A DNA stretch of 8,846 nt, from NCBI GenBank assembly GCA_964538675.1, contig CAZIGM010000066.1, forward strand, positions 1 to 8,846, written 5' to 3'. The position numbers and the translations under genes were made by a program. The notes under the pieces were generated by a model that saw nothing but the letters and a program-made list of their open reading frames with translations, had not been told where the DNA came from and ran no database searches. Position 1 is the stretch's first letter. Every line of letters starts with the position of its first letter. The DNA is from CAZIGM01 sp964538675 (GTDB taxonomy: Bacteria > Bacillota > Bacilli > Tepidibacillales > Tepidibacillaceae). Of the stretch, positions 1 to 6,259 are shown in pieces.

Positions 1-51
1 TCATATAAAACACTTAAAGATCGTGAATGGGTAAAAACAACATATTTATAA
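1..51 (+). CDS. 3' end of an unidentified upstream gene (partial)
   Basis: Frame 1 is open from the window edge to a TAA at 49-51 and encodes 16 residues ending in WVKTTYL. The stop lies 15 bases before the ypiB start, with the ypiB ribosome binding site directly after it. This spacing is typical of consecutive genes in an operon. In B. subtilis the gene before ypiB is ypiA, a TPR protein, so position suggests a ypiA-like gene. The visible residues are too few to identify any family, and 16 open codons could occur by chance. It should be treated as a probable coding tail of unknown product. Confidence 0.4.
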   Translation, partial: SYKTLKDREWVKTTYL

Positions 52-66
52 ATTAGAGGGTAGGTT

Positions 67-609
67 ATGGCCATGATTTCAGTTAACGATAAAAAGGAAT
101 TTATTAAATGGTTTTTAAATTCGTATACGTTATCTAAGAAAGAAGCAGCATGGTTAATTACATATATTTCATCGAAAGAGAATCTTTTAGAGAAGGTTCA
201 TTTTGTAAATGATATTATCGGCTTACCAAAAGCCATTCTTATCTCAACAGATTGTGTGACAATGACTCCTTTTAAGTTTTACAAGAATAATCGGGTAACT
301 CCCGATGTAGAAACTGCTTTCTTAGACATTCGTTCAAACCCAGATGAAGATATTTATATTGGTTTATTTTTTAAGGAAAGGGATACTTCCCCAGAATATG
401 CAAATGTATTGGAGGGTAATCCTATGGAAAAGCAAAAGCTTGTTAAGAATAATTTATTAGAATTAATGGCTGAGTTATCTTTAGATCAGGCAATAAGAGA
501 ATTTAACAAGAAAAAATTATATGAGGCTATTGATACAGCTTTATCTAAAGGAGATAGAAAGATTTTTTATGAACTAACTGATGAATTAAATAAAGTATTA
601 AATGAATAA
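67..609 (+). CDS. ypiB: UPF0302/IDEAL-domain protein YpiB (ReoY family)
   Basis: This 180-residue cytoplasmic protein has the usual length of the YpiB family (about 179 residues in B. subtilis). Residues 4-100 form the UPF0302 domain, recognisable from VNDKKEFIKWFLNSY, EKVHFV and the NPDEDIYIGLFF strand. Residues about 138-178 form a C-terminal IDEAL-type helical tail (LDQAIREFNKKKLYEAID...ALSKGDRKIFYELTDELN). The Listeria homologue, ReoY, acts with ReoM in ClpCP-dependent degradation of MurA and so tunes peptidoglycan synthesis. Assigning that role here is by family only. The start at 67 is preceded by GAGGG (56-60), six bases away. An ATG two codons later (73) is possible but further from this site. 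The gene is probably cotranscribed with the upstream reading frame and ends at a terminator at 621-645. In B. subtilis ypiF and qcrABC follow; here they are absent. Confidence 0.93.
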   Translation: MAMISVNDKKEFIKWFLNSYTLSKKEAAWLITYISSKENLLEKVHFVNDIIGLPKAILISTDCVTMTPFKFYKNNRVTPDVETAFLDIRSNPDEDIYIGLFFKERDTSPEYANVLEGNPMEKQKLVKNNLLELMAELSLDQAIREFNKKKLYEAIDTALSKGDRKIFYELTDELNKVLNE

Positions 610-620
610 TTGGAATAATA

Positions 621-645
621 ATTCCCGCTAAAGCGGGGATTTTTT
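621..645 (+). terminator. Intrinsic terminator after ypiB
   Basis: ATTCCCGCT pairs with AGCGGGGAT around a tiny AA-centred loop. The stem is GC-rich with one T-G wobble and is followed directly by a run of T (641-645). It begins 11 bases after the ypiB stop and has the classic Rho-independent form, so ypiB transcription should end here. Confidence 0.9.
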
Positions 646-683
646 CATTTATTTATTTTATTAATAATATTCAAAATTTATCT

Positions 684-712
684 TTGTTTATAATTCCTAC
701 GTTTGTTAAAAT
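684..712 (+). promoter_or_regulatory. Candidate sigma-A promoter for ypjA-ypjB
   Basis: TTGTTT (684-689) and TAAAAT (707-712) are separated by 17 bases, about 50 bases before the ypjA start. The -10 box matches consensus at five of six positions, the -35 box only at TTG. A new promoter is expected here because a strong terminator lies just upstream. In sequence this AT-rich, such matches arise easily by chance. No clear sporulation-sigma (SigE) signature was recognised. Confidence 0.33.
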
Positions 713-762
713 AGTAAAAGAGTGATTTTTGATAATAACATATTAAGAGGAGATTATTATAA

Positions 763-1392
763 ATGATAAAAGAATTATGGGATACAATTAATTATTATTT
801 AGAAAAGCGAACTTTTATTATTATACTAATAATAATTAATTTTTTAGGCTCTATTTACGGATTTTACTGGTATAAAAATCAATTAATGGTTTCACCTAAA
901 GAGTTTTTAATATTTGTTCCAGATAGCCCATTAGCAAGTTTGTTTTTCACAATTTTTTTAGTTTTATATTTATTTAATAAAAAAGTACCTATTATAGAGG
1001 CTTTAGCTTCAATAACTCTATTTAAATATGGCATATGGGCAGTAAGTGTTATTATTTGGGGAGCATGGAAGGTTGAACCTTCTTTAGTAAAAATTCTAAT
1101 GGTTGATACAATTAATTGGATTGATGTGATGTTAATATTAAGCCATCTTGCCATGGCTTTAGAAGCAATGATTTTTTTCCGGAAATATACATATAAGTTT
1201 TCAACTATACTTATAGTTAGTCTGTGGGTATTTTTAAATGATATATTAGATTATACACTTGATATTCACCCTTGGTTACCACAAAGCCTAAATTCTATTG
1301 ATTATACAGTGGGTAAATTTACATTAATTTTAAGTGGAACTACTATCTTAATATTTTATTTATTATCTCTTTTACGAAGAAAAGATGAATAA
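763..1392 (+). CDS. ypjA: DUF1405 membrane protein YpjA
   Basis: This is a 209-residue integral membrane protein, slightly longer than the B. subtilis protein (about 185). About six membrane segments are visible, at residues 17-36, 57-72, 76-100, 118-139, 145-165 and 183-204. Family-type motifs sit between or within them: FVPDSPLASLFF (51-62), KYGIWA (88-93), SHLAMALEA (127-135) and a late NDILDY...HPWLP segment (159-173). The molecular function of DUF1405 proteins is unknown. The start has a good AAGAGGAG site (745-752) ten bases upstream. In B. subtilis the gene follows qcrC, but here it follows a terminator directly. The stop codon lies ten bases before a hairpin that covers the ribosome binding site of ypjB, so translation of ypjA probably controls access to ypjB. 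Confidence 0.88.
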   Translation: MIKELWDTINYYLEKRTFIIILIIINFLGSIYGFYWYKNQLMVSPKEFLIFVPDSPLASLFFTIFLVLYLFNKKVPIIEALASITLFKYGIWAVSVIIWGAWKVEPSLVKILMVDTINWIDVMLILSHLAMALEAMIFFRKYTYKFSTILIVSLWVFLNDILDYTLDIHPWLPQSLNSIDYTVGKFTLILSGTTILIFYLLSLLRRKDE

Positions 1393-1401
1393 AGGTGTAC
1401 A

Positions 1402-1426
1402 ACCCCTAATATGTTTTATTAGGGGT
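1402..1426 (+). promoter_or_regulatory. Hairpin sequestering the ypjB ribosome binding site
   Basis: ACCCCTAAT (1402-1410) is perfectly complementary to ATTAGGGGT (1418-1426), giving a nine-base-pair stem with a seven-base loop (ATGTTTT). The 3' arm contains AGGGGT, the Shine-Dalgarno sequence of ypjB, whose ATG is at 1434. No T-run follows, so it is not an intrinsic terminator. The 5' arm starts ten bases after the ypjA stop, within the footprint of a terminating ribosome. That is the usual geometry for translational coupling. Confidence 0.72.
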
Positions 1427-1428
1427 GA
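1421..1428 (+). promoter_or_regulatory. Ribosome binding site deciding the ypjB start
   Basis: AGGGGTGA lies six bases before ATG 1434. The in-frame GTG at 1425 is part of this site and has no Shine-Dalgarno sequence of its own, so the ATG is the better start. Confidence 0.7.
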
Positions 1429-1433
1429 ATATT

Positions 1434-2234
1434 ATGTTCAAAAAAATTATTATATCTATTAGCTTATTAAGCATTTTTTTTATTTCATATCTGATTATTA
1501 ATAGTTACAACAATAATAATTATGGGAATAATATGGAGAATAATTTTGAAGATCTGCAAGAATTAAATTATTTATTTTACCACTCAATAAAAATAAAAGA
1601 TTATACTAAATCACAGTTAATTACTGAGAAAATATCTACTATTTTTGTTAAAGAAAAGGATGAGAATATATTTGAGGATAGAGATATTCAGATAATAAAC
1701 TCTTCATTAACTAATATGAATCAAGTATTAACTGATAATGAAACTAATCAGAGCGAAATATTATATTATGCCTCTCAATTATATTTAGCAATAGATGCTT
1801 TATCTCATAGAGAGCAACCTTTATGGAACCGTTATTATTCAATTATAAATCAAGATATTGAAGAGATTAAAGAGGCGATGAATACTGGAAATAATAAATC
1901 CATTGATAAGACAATCCAAAATCTACAGAAACATTATAATTTGATTAAGCCTGCAATATTAATTTCTCAGCAATCTTATCTCGTTGAGAATATTGATTCA
2001 TTAATTAATGCATTGGTTAAGCAAAATCTTTTACAGAATAAAGAGATGATTCTCAATCAATTAGATGCTAGTATTCATCAAGTTTTTTATGGAGATGAAT
2101 TTGATACAATGGGGAGTATAACAATAAAAACATTTATTTGGAAGGCATCTTTTGGTATCGGACTGATTATTTTTGTAGTGCTTAGTTATGTTATATGGAG
2201 AAAATCTAAGCCTTCTTTATTTCTTAAAAAATGA
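1434..2234 (+). CDS. ypjB: Sporulation protein YpjB family
   Basis: From ATG 1434 the product is 266 residues, close to the B. subtilis protein (about 264). An N-terminal hydrophobic segment (residues 4-23) looks like a signal peptide or anchor. It is followed by an Asn-rich linker (24-37) and a long helical extracytoplasmic region (38-232) that includes AIDALSHREQPLW (119-131). A C-terminal membrane helix (about 238-255) precedes a basic cytoplasmic tail (RKSKPSLFLKK). This two-anchor layout fits the Spore_YpjB family. Members are annotated as sporulation proteins, but their biochemical role is not established. The gene follows ypjA after 41 bases, and its ribosome binding site is held in a hairpin, which implies coupled expression. 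An in-frame GTG at 1425 would add three residues but lies inside the Shine-Dalgarno sequence. The stop codon lies within the dyad shared with the opposing gene. Confidence 0.83.
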   Translation: MFKKIIISISLLSIFFISYLIINSYNNNNYGNNMENNFEDLQELNYLFYHSIKIKDYTKSQLITEKISTIFVKEKDENIFEDRDIQIINSSLTNMNQVLTDNETNQSEILYYASQLYLAIDALSHREQPLWNRYYSIINQDIEEIKEAMNTGNNKSIDKTIQNLQKHYNLIKPAILISQQSYLVENIDSLINALVKQNLLQNKEMILNQLDASIHQVFYGDEFDTMGSITIKTFIWKASFGIGLIIFVVLSYVIWRKSKPSLFLKK

Positions 2235-2246
2235 TTGGATCATTTT
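2228..2246. terminator. Weak bidirectional terminator between converging genes
   Basis: AAAATGAT (2228-2235) pairs with ATCATTTT (2239-2246) around a TGG loop, giving eight pairs with only one G-C. The ypjB TGA is inside the left arm, and the YitT-family gene stops five bases to the right. T-rich sequence lies beyond each end in the relevant direction. The position suits a shared terminator, but the stem is weak. Confidence 0.4.
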
Positions 2247-2250
2247 AGTT

Positions 2251-3093
2251 TTAGTTTCTTTCAAATCCTTCTCCCAATACATCATGTACGTCATTAACAA
2301 CAATAAAAGCTTTGCTATCAACTGAACGTACTATCTTTTTTAAACGAGAAATTTCACTTCTACCTATTACACAATAAAGTACTTCTTTTTCACTACCAGT
2401 ATAGCCACCTTTACCTTTTAATAAAGTTGCCCCTCTTTCCATTTCGCTCATAATTTTAGTTGCAATTTCAGGAGCATGACTAGATATTATCGTGGCAGCT
2501 TTAGCAGCATATGAACCTTCTTGAACAAAATCTATAACTCTTGAGCCTACATAAACAGCAACTAATGTGTACATAGCTTTTTCAATACCAATATATAATG
2601 CAGAAACTGATATTACAATCGTATCAATTATTAACATTGTTCTTCCCATGCTTATTCCAAAAGCTTTAAAAACAAGTCTAGCAATAATATCAGAACCACC
2701 TGTTGTTCCTCCGAATCTAAAAGTTATACCTAGTCCTAATCCAATAAAAAGACCCGCAAAAAGTGAAGCTAACAACAAATCCTCAAGTGGTAAACTAAAA
2801 CCCTCTGTTAACCATAAAAATAAAGAAACAAAAAGTGTACCAATAATAGTATATATCATTGATTTATATCCCAACTTAATTAAGCCAAAAATAAACAAAG
2901 GGATATTCAAAACTAATATAACAATACTTGGAGACCAGTCAAATATGTAATTTAATAATAAGGCTATACCAGTTACTCCACCTTCAGAAAGTCTATTAGC
3001 GATAGTAAAGTAGTTGAGTCCGAAAGAGAATATAAAGGTACCAAGTGCTATAAAAAAAAGATTTTTTATAATGTTTTTAATAACAGTTTTCAT
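2251..3093 (-). CDS. ypjC: YitT-family (DUF161/DUF2179) membrane protein, YpjC-like
   Basis: The product is 280 residues. The first 190 or so form about five to six membrane helices with YitT-family signatures: SEGGVTGIALLL (36-47) and FRFGGTTGGSDIIARL (125-140). The C-terminal cytoplasmic DUF2179 domain runs from about residue 215 to 278, with RGATLLKGKGGYTG (220-233), a strand-rich middle, and the family-typical ending AFIVVNDVHDVLGEGF (262-277). The transported substrate, if any, is unknown for these proteins. The gene is the only one on the minus strand. It starts with a CTCCTTTT complement (AAAAGGAG on its own strand, 3104-3111) ten bases upstream. The symbol ypjC rests on its position between ypjB and dapB. 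YitT paralogues are common, so orthology to YpjC rather than another member is likely but unproven. Confidence 0.85.
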   Translation of the reverse strand: MKTVIKNIIKNLFFIALGTFIFSFGLNYFTIANRLSEGGVTGIALLLNYIFDWSPSIVILVLNIPLFIFGLIKLGYKSMIYTIIGTLFVSLFLWLTEGFSLPLEDLLLASLFAGLFIGLGLGITFRFGGTTGGSDIIARLVFKAFGISMGRTMLIIDTIVISVSALYIGIEKAMYTLVAVYVGSRVIDFVQEGSYAAKAATIISSHAPEIATKIMSEMERGATLLKGKGGYTGSEKEVLYCVIGRSEISRLKKIVRSVDSKAFIVVNDVHDVLGEGFERN

Positions 3094-3130
3094 CTAATCC
3101 TAACTCCTTTTGATTAAACTATTAATTTAA

Positions 3131-3159
3131 TTGATTTATTATAAAAACTTAGGTACGAT
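3131..3159 (+). promoter_or_regulatory. Candidate promoter for the TPR-dapB-mgsA-cca-birA unit
   Basis: TTGATT (3131-3136) and TACGAT (3154-3159) are 17 bases apart, each matching consensus at four of six positions. It overlaps the candidate minus-strand promoter, so the two genes could have competing divergent promoters. It would leave a leader of about 85 bases. Some promoter is expected in this gap because the upstream gene is divergent, but this exact site is uncertain. Confidence 0.28.
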
Positions 3160-3167
3160 GATTACAC
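3138..3167 (-). promoter_or_regulatory. Candidate promoter for the YitT-family gene
   Basis: On the minus strand a perfect TATAAT (3143-3138) lies 45 bases before the start codon, with GTGTAA (3167-3162) 18 bases further upstream as a poor -35 box (three of six). The perfect -10 box and position make it plausible. Confidence 0.42.
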
Positions 3168-3236
3168 AAATAATTTAAATTGGACTTTAGTAAACACAGT
3201 TAATTATATATTTTCATATATTGTTATAGCAAGAAT

Positions 3237-3243
3237 AAAGGTG
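3237..3243 (+). promoter_or_regulatory. Ribosome binding site deciding the start of the small TPR gene
   Basis: AAAGGTG lies eight bases before ATG 3252. The in-frame GTG at 3243-3245 overlaps this site and so is unlikely to be the start. Confidence 0.65.
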
Positions 3244-3251
3244 TGTTTATT

Positions 3252-3770
3252 ATGAGTTCTGGAAGAAAATTTATTAATGAAGCGTATAATGCGATATATC
3301 AAAATGATTTTCAAAAAGCTATTATCGCATTTCACAAAGCAATAAAATGTGAACCTACAAATGCCTCGTATTATTATAAATTATCTATTACCTATTCTAG
3401 AAATGGTGATATAAAGACAGCTTTAAAGGCTGCACAAAAAGCTTGTGACCTATCCTCAGACAATCAAACATATATCTATCATTCACAAATATTACAAGCA
3501 AAGAATTTAGTACTTTTATCAGCTAATAAAATAGATGAAGGTATATTTTCTGAAGAAGTAGAAAAAATGTTAATTCAAGCTAAGAATTTGGATCCATTGA
3601 ATATAGAAGCATGTCTATTACTCAGTATATACTATGGCGAAAGCAAAATGTTTATAAATGCTATATACGAGATTGATTCTGCTCTAAAGCTCGATCCTTT
3701 CCACCAGTATGCTAAACAATTAAAGAAATATTATATTAAATTAAATAAAGAAGGTGAGTATAATGAATAA
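3252..3770 (+). CDS. Small TPR-repeat protein upstream of dapB
   Basis: The product is 172 residues, cytoplasmic, with no signal peptide or membrane segment. TPR-like helix pairs are visible. Residues 5-34 contain FINEAYNAIYQNDFQKAI, ending with the FHKAIKCEP motif. A second repeat is at 39-68 (YYYKLSITYSRNGDIKTALKAAQKACDL), a degenerate helical stretch at 75-114 ends in AKNLDP, and a fourth repeat at 118-149 ends in SALKLDP. TPR arrays bind other proteins; no enzymatic motif is seen. It occupies the position where B. subtilis has the MazG-like gene ypjD. Its last eight bases overlap the dapB start (stop TAA 3768-3770, dapB ATG 3763), so the two are almost certainly translated in a coupled way. 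The partner and function are unknown; a link to lysine or cell-wall synthesis is only suggested by position. Confidence 0.82.
   Translation: MSSGRKFINEAYNAIYQNDFQKAIIAFHKAIKCEPTNASYYYKLSITYSRNGDIKTALKAAQKACDLSSDNQTYIYHSQILQAKNLVLLSANKIDEGIFSEEVEKMLIQAKNLDPLNIEACLLLSIYYGESKMFINAIYEIDSALKLDPFHQYAKQLKKYYIKLNKEGEYNE
3751..3756 (+). promoter_or_regulatory. Ribosome binding site deciding the dapB start
   Basis: AAGGTG, inside the end of the preceding TPR gene, lies six bases before ATG 3763. The in-frame GTG at 3754 is part of this site, and a protein starting there would add three residues ahead of the conserved N-terminus. Confidence 0.7.
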
Positions 3771-4536
3771 AATAAAGGTTTTAGTCTCAGGAGCAAATGG
3801 ACGAATGGGACAAGAAGTAGTAAAAATGGTATGTAATGATCAAGATTTTGAATATGTTGGCGGTGTAGATTATTTATTTAATTCAGATCAAGAAAAGAAA
3901 CAATATAGTAGTATGGAAGAAGCTATACTTAATGAAAGACCTGATGTTTTAGTAGATTTTACTAGTCCAGCAAGTGTTAAAGAAAATGTTGAAATAGCTA
4001 TTAGATTAAATGTAAGACCGATTGTGGGTACAACAGGACTTACTCAAGAAGAGATTATTCAATTGGACAAGCTTGCTAGAGAATATGAAACAGGTGGATT
4101 AATTGCTCCAAATTTTGCAATAGGTGCTGTTTTAATGATGAAGTTTTCACAGATGGCATCTAAATATATGCCTAATGTTGAAATTATCGAGATGCATCAT
4201 GATCAGAAGCTTGATGCCCCATCTGGAACAGCTATTAAGACTGCTGAGTTAATCTCAAAGGAAAGAGAAGAAGAATTATTACAAGGACATAAAGATGAAA
4301 AGGAGATAATATCAGGCGCAAGAGGTGGTAATTATTCTGGATTTAGAATACATAGTGTAAGATTGCCCGGACTAGTTGCTCATCAAGAAGTTATTTTTGG
4401 AGATCAGGGGCAGACATTAACTATACGCCATGATTCAATTGATAGAGAATCTTTTATGCCTGGTGTCAATTTAGCAATAAAAAAAGTTAAACTGTTTACA
4501 GGGATTGTTTATGGACTTGAACATTTATTAGATTAA
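3763..4536 (+). CDS. dapB: 4-hydroxy-tetrahydrodipicolinate reductase DapB
   Basis: This cytoplasmic enzyme reduces hydroxy-tetrahydrodipicolinate with NAD(P)H in the diaminopimelate branch of lysine synthesis. It supplies lysine, peptidoglycan cross-links and, in spore formers, dipicolinate precursors. The 257-residue product has the family length. The nucleotide-binding fold opens with VLVSGANGRMGQEV (6-19), and VDFTSPASV (64-72) and GTTGL (89-93) follow. The catalytic signature EMHHDQKLDAPSGTA spans 143-157, with the histidine pair at 145-146 and Lys149. RGGNYSGFRIHSVRLPGLVA (187-206) lies in the tetramerisation domain. ATG 3763 is chosen because it sits six bases after AAGGTG and gives the normal N-terminus MNKIKVLVSG. 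The gene overlaps the upstream TPR gene by eight bases and is followed by mgsA, as in B. subtilis. No lysine riboswitch was recognised upstream of the unit. Confidence 0.96.
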   Translation: MNKIKVLVSGANGRMGQEVVKMVCNDQDFEYVGGVDYLFNSDQEKKQYSSMEEAILNERPDVLVDFTSPASVKENVEIAIRLNVRPIVGTTGLTQEEIIQLDKLAREYETGGLIAPNFAIGAVLMMKFSQMASKYMPNVEIIEMHHDQKLDAPSGTAIKTAELISKEREEELLQGHKDEKEIISGARGGNYSGFRIHSVRLPGLVAHQEVIFGDQGQTLTIRHDSIDRESFMPGVNLAIKKVKLFTGIVYGLEHLLD

Positions 4537-4567
4537 AAATATAGAAAATACATTAGTGGGTGAGGAT

Positions 4568-4972
4568 ATGAAAATAGCATTAATAGCACATGATAAGAAA
4601 AAAACGGAAATTGTCAATTTTATGATTGCTTACAGTCATATATTTATGAAACATGAATTATTTTCAACTGGAACTACTGGAAAAAGAATAATGGATCAAA
4701 CTGATTTACATATAACTAGATTAATGTCAGGACCATATGGAGGAGATCAACAAATAGGTGCTATGATTGCTGAGAATGAGTTAGATTTGATTATCTTTTT
4801 TAGAGACCCACTTACTGCACAACCTCACGAACCCGATGTAAGTGCGTTACTTCGTTTATGTGATGTTTATAGTATCCCATTGGCTACAAATGTCGCTACA
4901 GCAGAAATATTAGTACGTTCAATTGAACAAGGGGATTTTGGGTGGCGTGATATTGTTCACAAATATAAGTAA
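4568..4972 (+). CDS. mgsA: Methylglyoxal synthase MgsA
   Basis: MgsA converts dihydroxyacetone phosphate to methylglyoxal and phosphate, a bypass of lower glycolysis that relieves phosphate shortage or sugar-phosphate build-up. The 134-residue protein has the family length (137 in B. subtilis). It begins MKIALIAHDKKK and contains the phosphate-binding TGTTG (34-38), SGPYGGDQQIGA (54-65) with catalytic Asp60, and FRDPLTAQPHEPDVSALLRL (78-97). Asp80, His87 and Asp90 match E. coli Asp91, His98 and Asp101 by a constant offset of 11. All key residues are present. ATG 4568 follows a GGTGA-type binding site (4559-4563) by four bases. An in-frame GTG at 4556 overlaps the site region and is rejected. 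The gene is 31 bases after dapB, as in Bacillus. Downstream, the bshB1-bshA pair expected in B. subtilis is absent and cca follows after 54 bases. Confidence 0.96.
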   Translation: MKIALIAHDKKKTEIVNFMIAYSHIFMKHELFSTGTTGKRIMDQTDLHITRLMSGPYGGDQQIGAMIAENELDLIIFFRDPLTAQPHEPDVSALLRLCDVYSIPLATNVATAEILVRSIEQGDFGWRDIVHKYK

Positions 4973-5026
4973 GTATTCTTAATAAATACAAATACACGAA
5001 AAACACAATAATTGTGAGATGATTTT

Positions 5027-6259
5027 ATGAGAGAAATTGATATTGGAAAAAAAGTATTGTGGGAATTAAATAACAGTGGTTATGAAGGGTTTTTTGTAGG
5101 TGGAGTAGTCCGAGATATTATTCTTAACAAGAAAATTAATGATATAGATATAGCAACAAATGCAACTCCAGACAAAGTAATGAAGCTTTTTAAAAGGACG
5201 ATTCCTACAGGTATAAAGCATGGAACAGTTATGGTGATTTTTGAAGATATTTCTTTTGAGGTTACAACTTTTCGTTCAGATGGGAAATATTTAGATTTTC
5301 GACATCCAGACCAAGTTAAATTCGTACCAAGTTTAAAGGAAGATTTAAGTAGAAGGGATTTTACTATAAATGCAATTGCAATGGATATAGAAGAGAAGAT
5401 AATCGATCCTTTTGAAGGAAGAGAGGCAATTTTTAATAAAACAATAAAAACTGTAGGTAATTCAAAGGATAGGTTTTTAGAAGACCCATTGAGAATGTTA
5501 AGAGCAATTCGATTTGCAGCACAGCTTAATTTCAGTATCGATGAGTTAACTTGGGAAGAAATAAAGTCTACATCATCTTACATTCAATATATTTCTAATG
5601 AACGGGTAAAGAGTGAATTTGATAAAATAATGCAAGCAGATTATGCTCATGCTGGAATAGAGTTGATATATAAGTCTAAATTAATAGATTGGATAGATGG
5701 TCTTAATAGGACGTTCTTGTCTAAATTAGATTATGTAAATATTGCTCAGATGGTAAAAAGGACTAATGAACCAAGTGTTCGTTGGTTTTTGTTGTTATAT
5801 TCTATAGAAAATGATGAACGTCAAATTATAATGAATTTATTAAAGTTTTCTAATAAGGAAAAACACAAAATTAACAGTATTAATTTTGCATACCAAACTC
5901 TTAGTAGTGATATAAATATTTTGAATATTAAACGATGCCTGATAGAAACAAGCGATGAAATTTGTTTGATGACTATAAATATTTTATTTATCTTAAATAA
6001 AATAAAAGAATCAGAGATGTTTTTTTGGATAAGTGAATTAAATAAAATAAAAGATGAATTAAAGGTTAGAAATATAAATGAATTAGATATTAATGGCAAA
6101 GATTTAATCAAGGCTTTTGATCTCTCAGGAGGACCTTGGTTAAATTCTCTCCTAAAAGAATTATTTAAGAAAGTTGTATATGATAATATACCAAATGAAA
6201 AATCTGTTTTAATTGAGCAAGCGTTTTTGATAAAAGGAGAAGAAAAAAATGAAGCATAA
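5027..6259 (+). CDS. cca: CCA tRNA nucleotidyltransferase (class II)
   Basis: This cytoplasmic enzyme adds or repairs the 3' CCA end of tRNAs using CTP and ATP without a nucleic acid template. The 410-residue length fits the Bacillus enzyme (about 397). Head-domain motifs are in order: GGVVRD (25-30) with the metal-binding pair Asp39 and Asp41 in INDIDIATNATP (37-48), the flexible region around KHGTV (64-68), and SRRDFTINAIAMD (108-120) containing the ribose/base-recognition RRD. EDPLRMLRAIRFAA (152-165) is the nucleotide-selecting motif, and ERVKSEFDKI (192-201) is the helical motif. The divergent helical body and tail follow. Since motif order and the single full-length gene are intact, it should be a complete CCA-adding enzyme. 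The start has only a weak binding site (GTGAG near 5014), and an in-frame TGA at 5015 blocks any longer version. The end overlaps birA by 11 bases, indicating translational coupling. Confidence 0.95.
   Translation: MREIDIGKKVLWELNNSGYEGFFVGGVVRDIILNKKINDIDIATNATPDKVMKLFKRTIPTGIKHGTVMVIFEDISFEVTTFRSDGKYLDFRHPDQVKFVPSLKEDLSRRDFTINAIAMDIEEKIIDPFEGREAIFNKTIKTVGNSKDRFLEDPLRMLRAIRFAAQLNFSIDELTWEEIKSTSSYIQYISNERVKSEFDKIMQADYAHAGIELIYKSKLIDWIDGLNRTFLSKLDYVNIAQMVKRTNEPSVRWFLLLYSIENDERQIIMNLLKFSNKEKHKINSINFAYQTLSSDINILNIKRCLIETSDEICLMTINILFILNKIKESEMFFWISELNKIKDELKVRNINELDINGKDLIKAFDLSGGPWLNSLLKELFKKVVYDNIPNEKSVLIEQAFLIKGEEKNEA

Noticed and set aside
879..1154. 91-codon minus-strand open frame inside ypjA
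   Set aside because: It lies wholly opposite a conserved DUF1405 gene, has no binding site or family resemblance, and is explained as an antisense shadow.
1402..1426. Intrinsic terminator between ypjA and ypjB
   Set aside because: The stem is good, but it is followed by GAATATTATG with no T-run, and the ypjB binding site lies in its 3' arm.
2567..2950. 127-codon plus-strand open frame opposite the YitT-family gene
   Set aside because: The minus-strand frame carries clear YitT and DUF2179 motifs across this span, while the plus-strand translation is low-complexity and matches nothing recognised.
3094..3251. Lysine riboswitch (L-box) or T-box ahead of the dapB operon
   Set aside because: The gap is short and AT-rich, with no conserved L-box or T-box sequence blocks and no terminator hairpin before the first gene.
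6180..6248. Hidden winged-helix domain of BirA encoded upstream in the same frame
   Set aside because: A TAA at 6231-6233 closes the frame, and the region is read as the normal C-terminus of cca.
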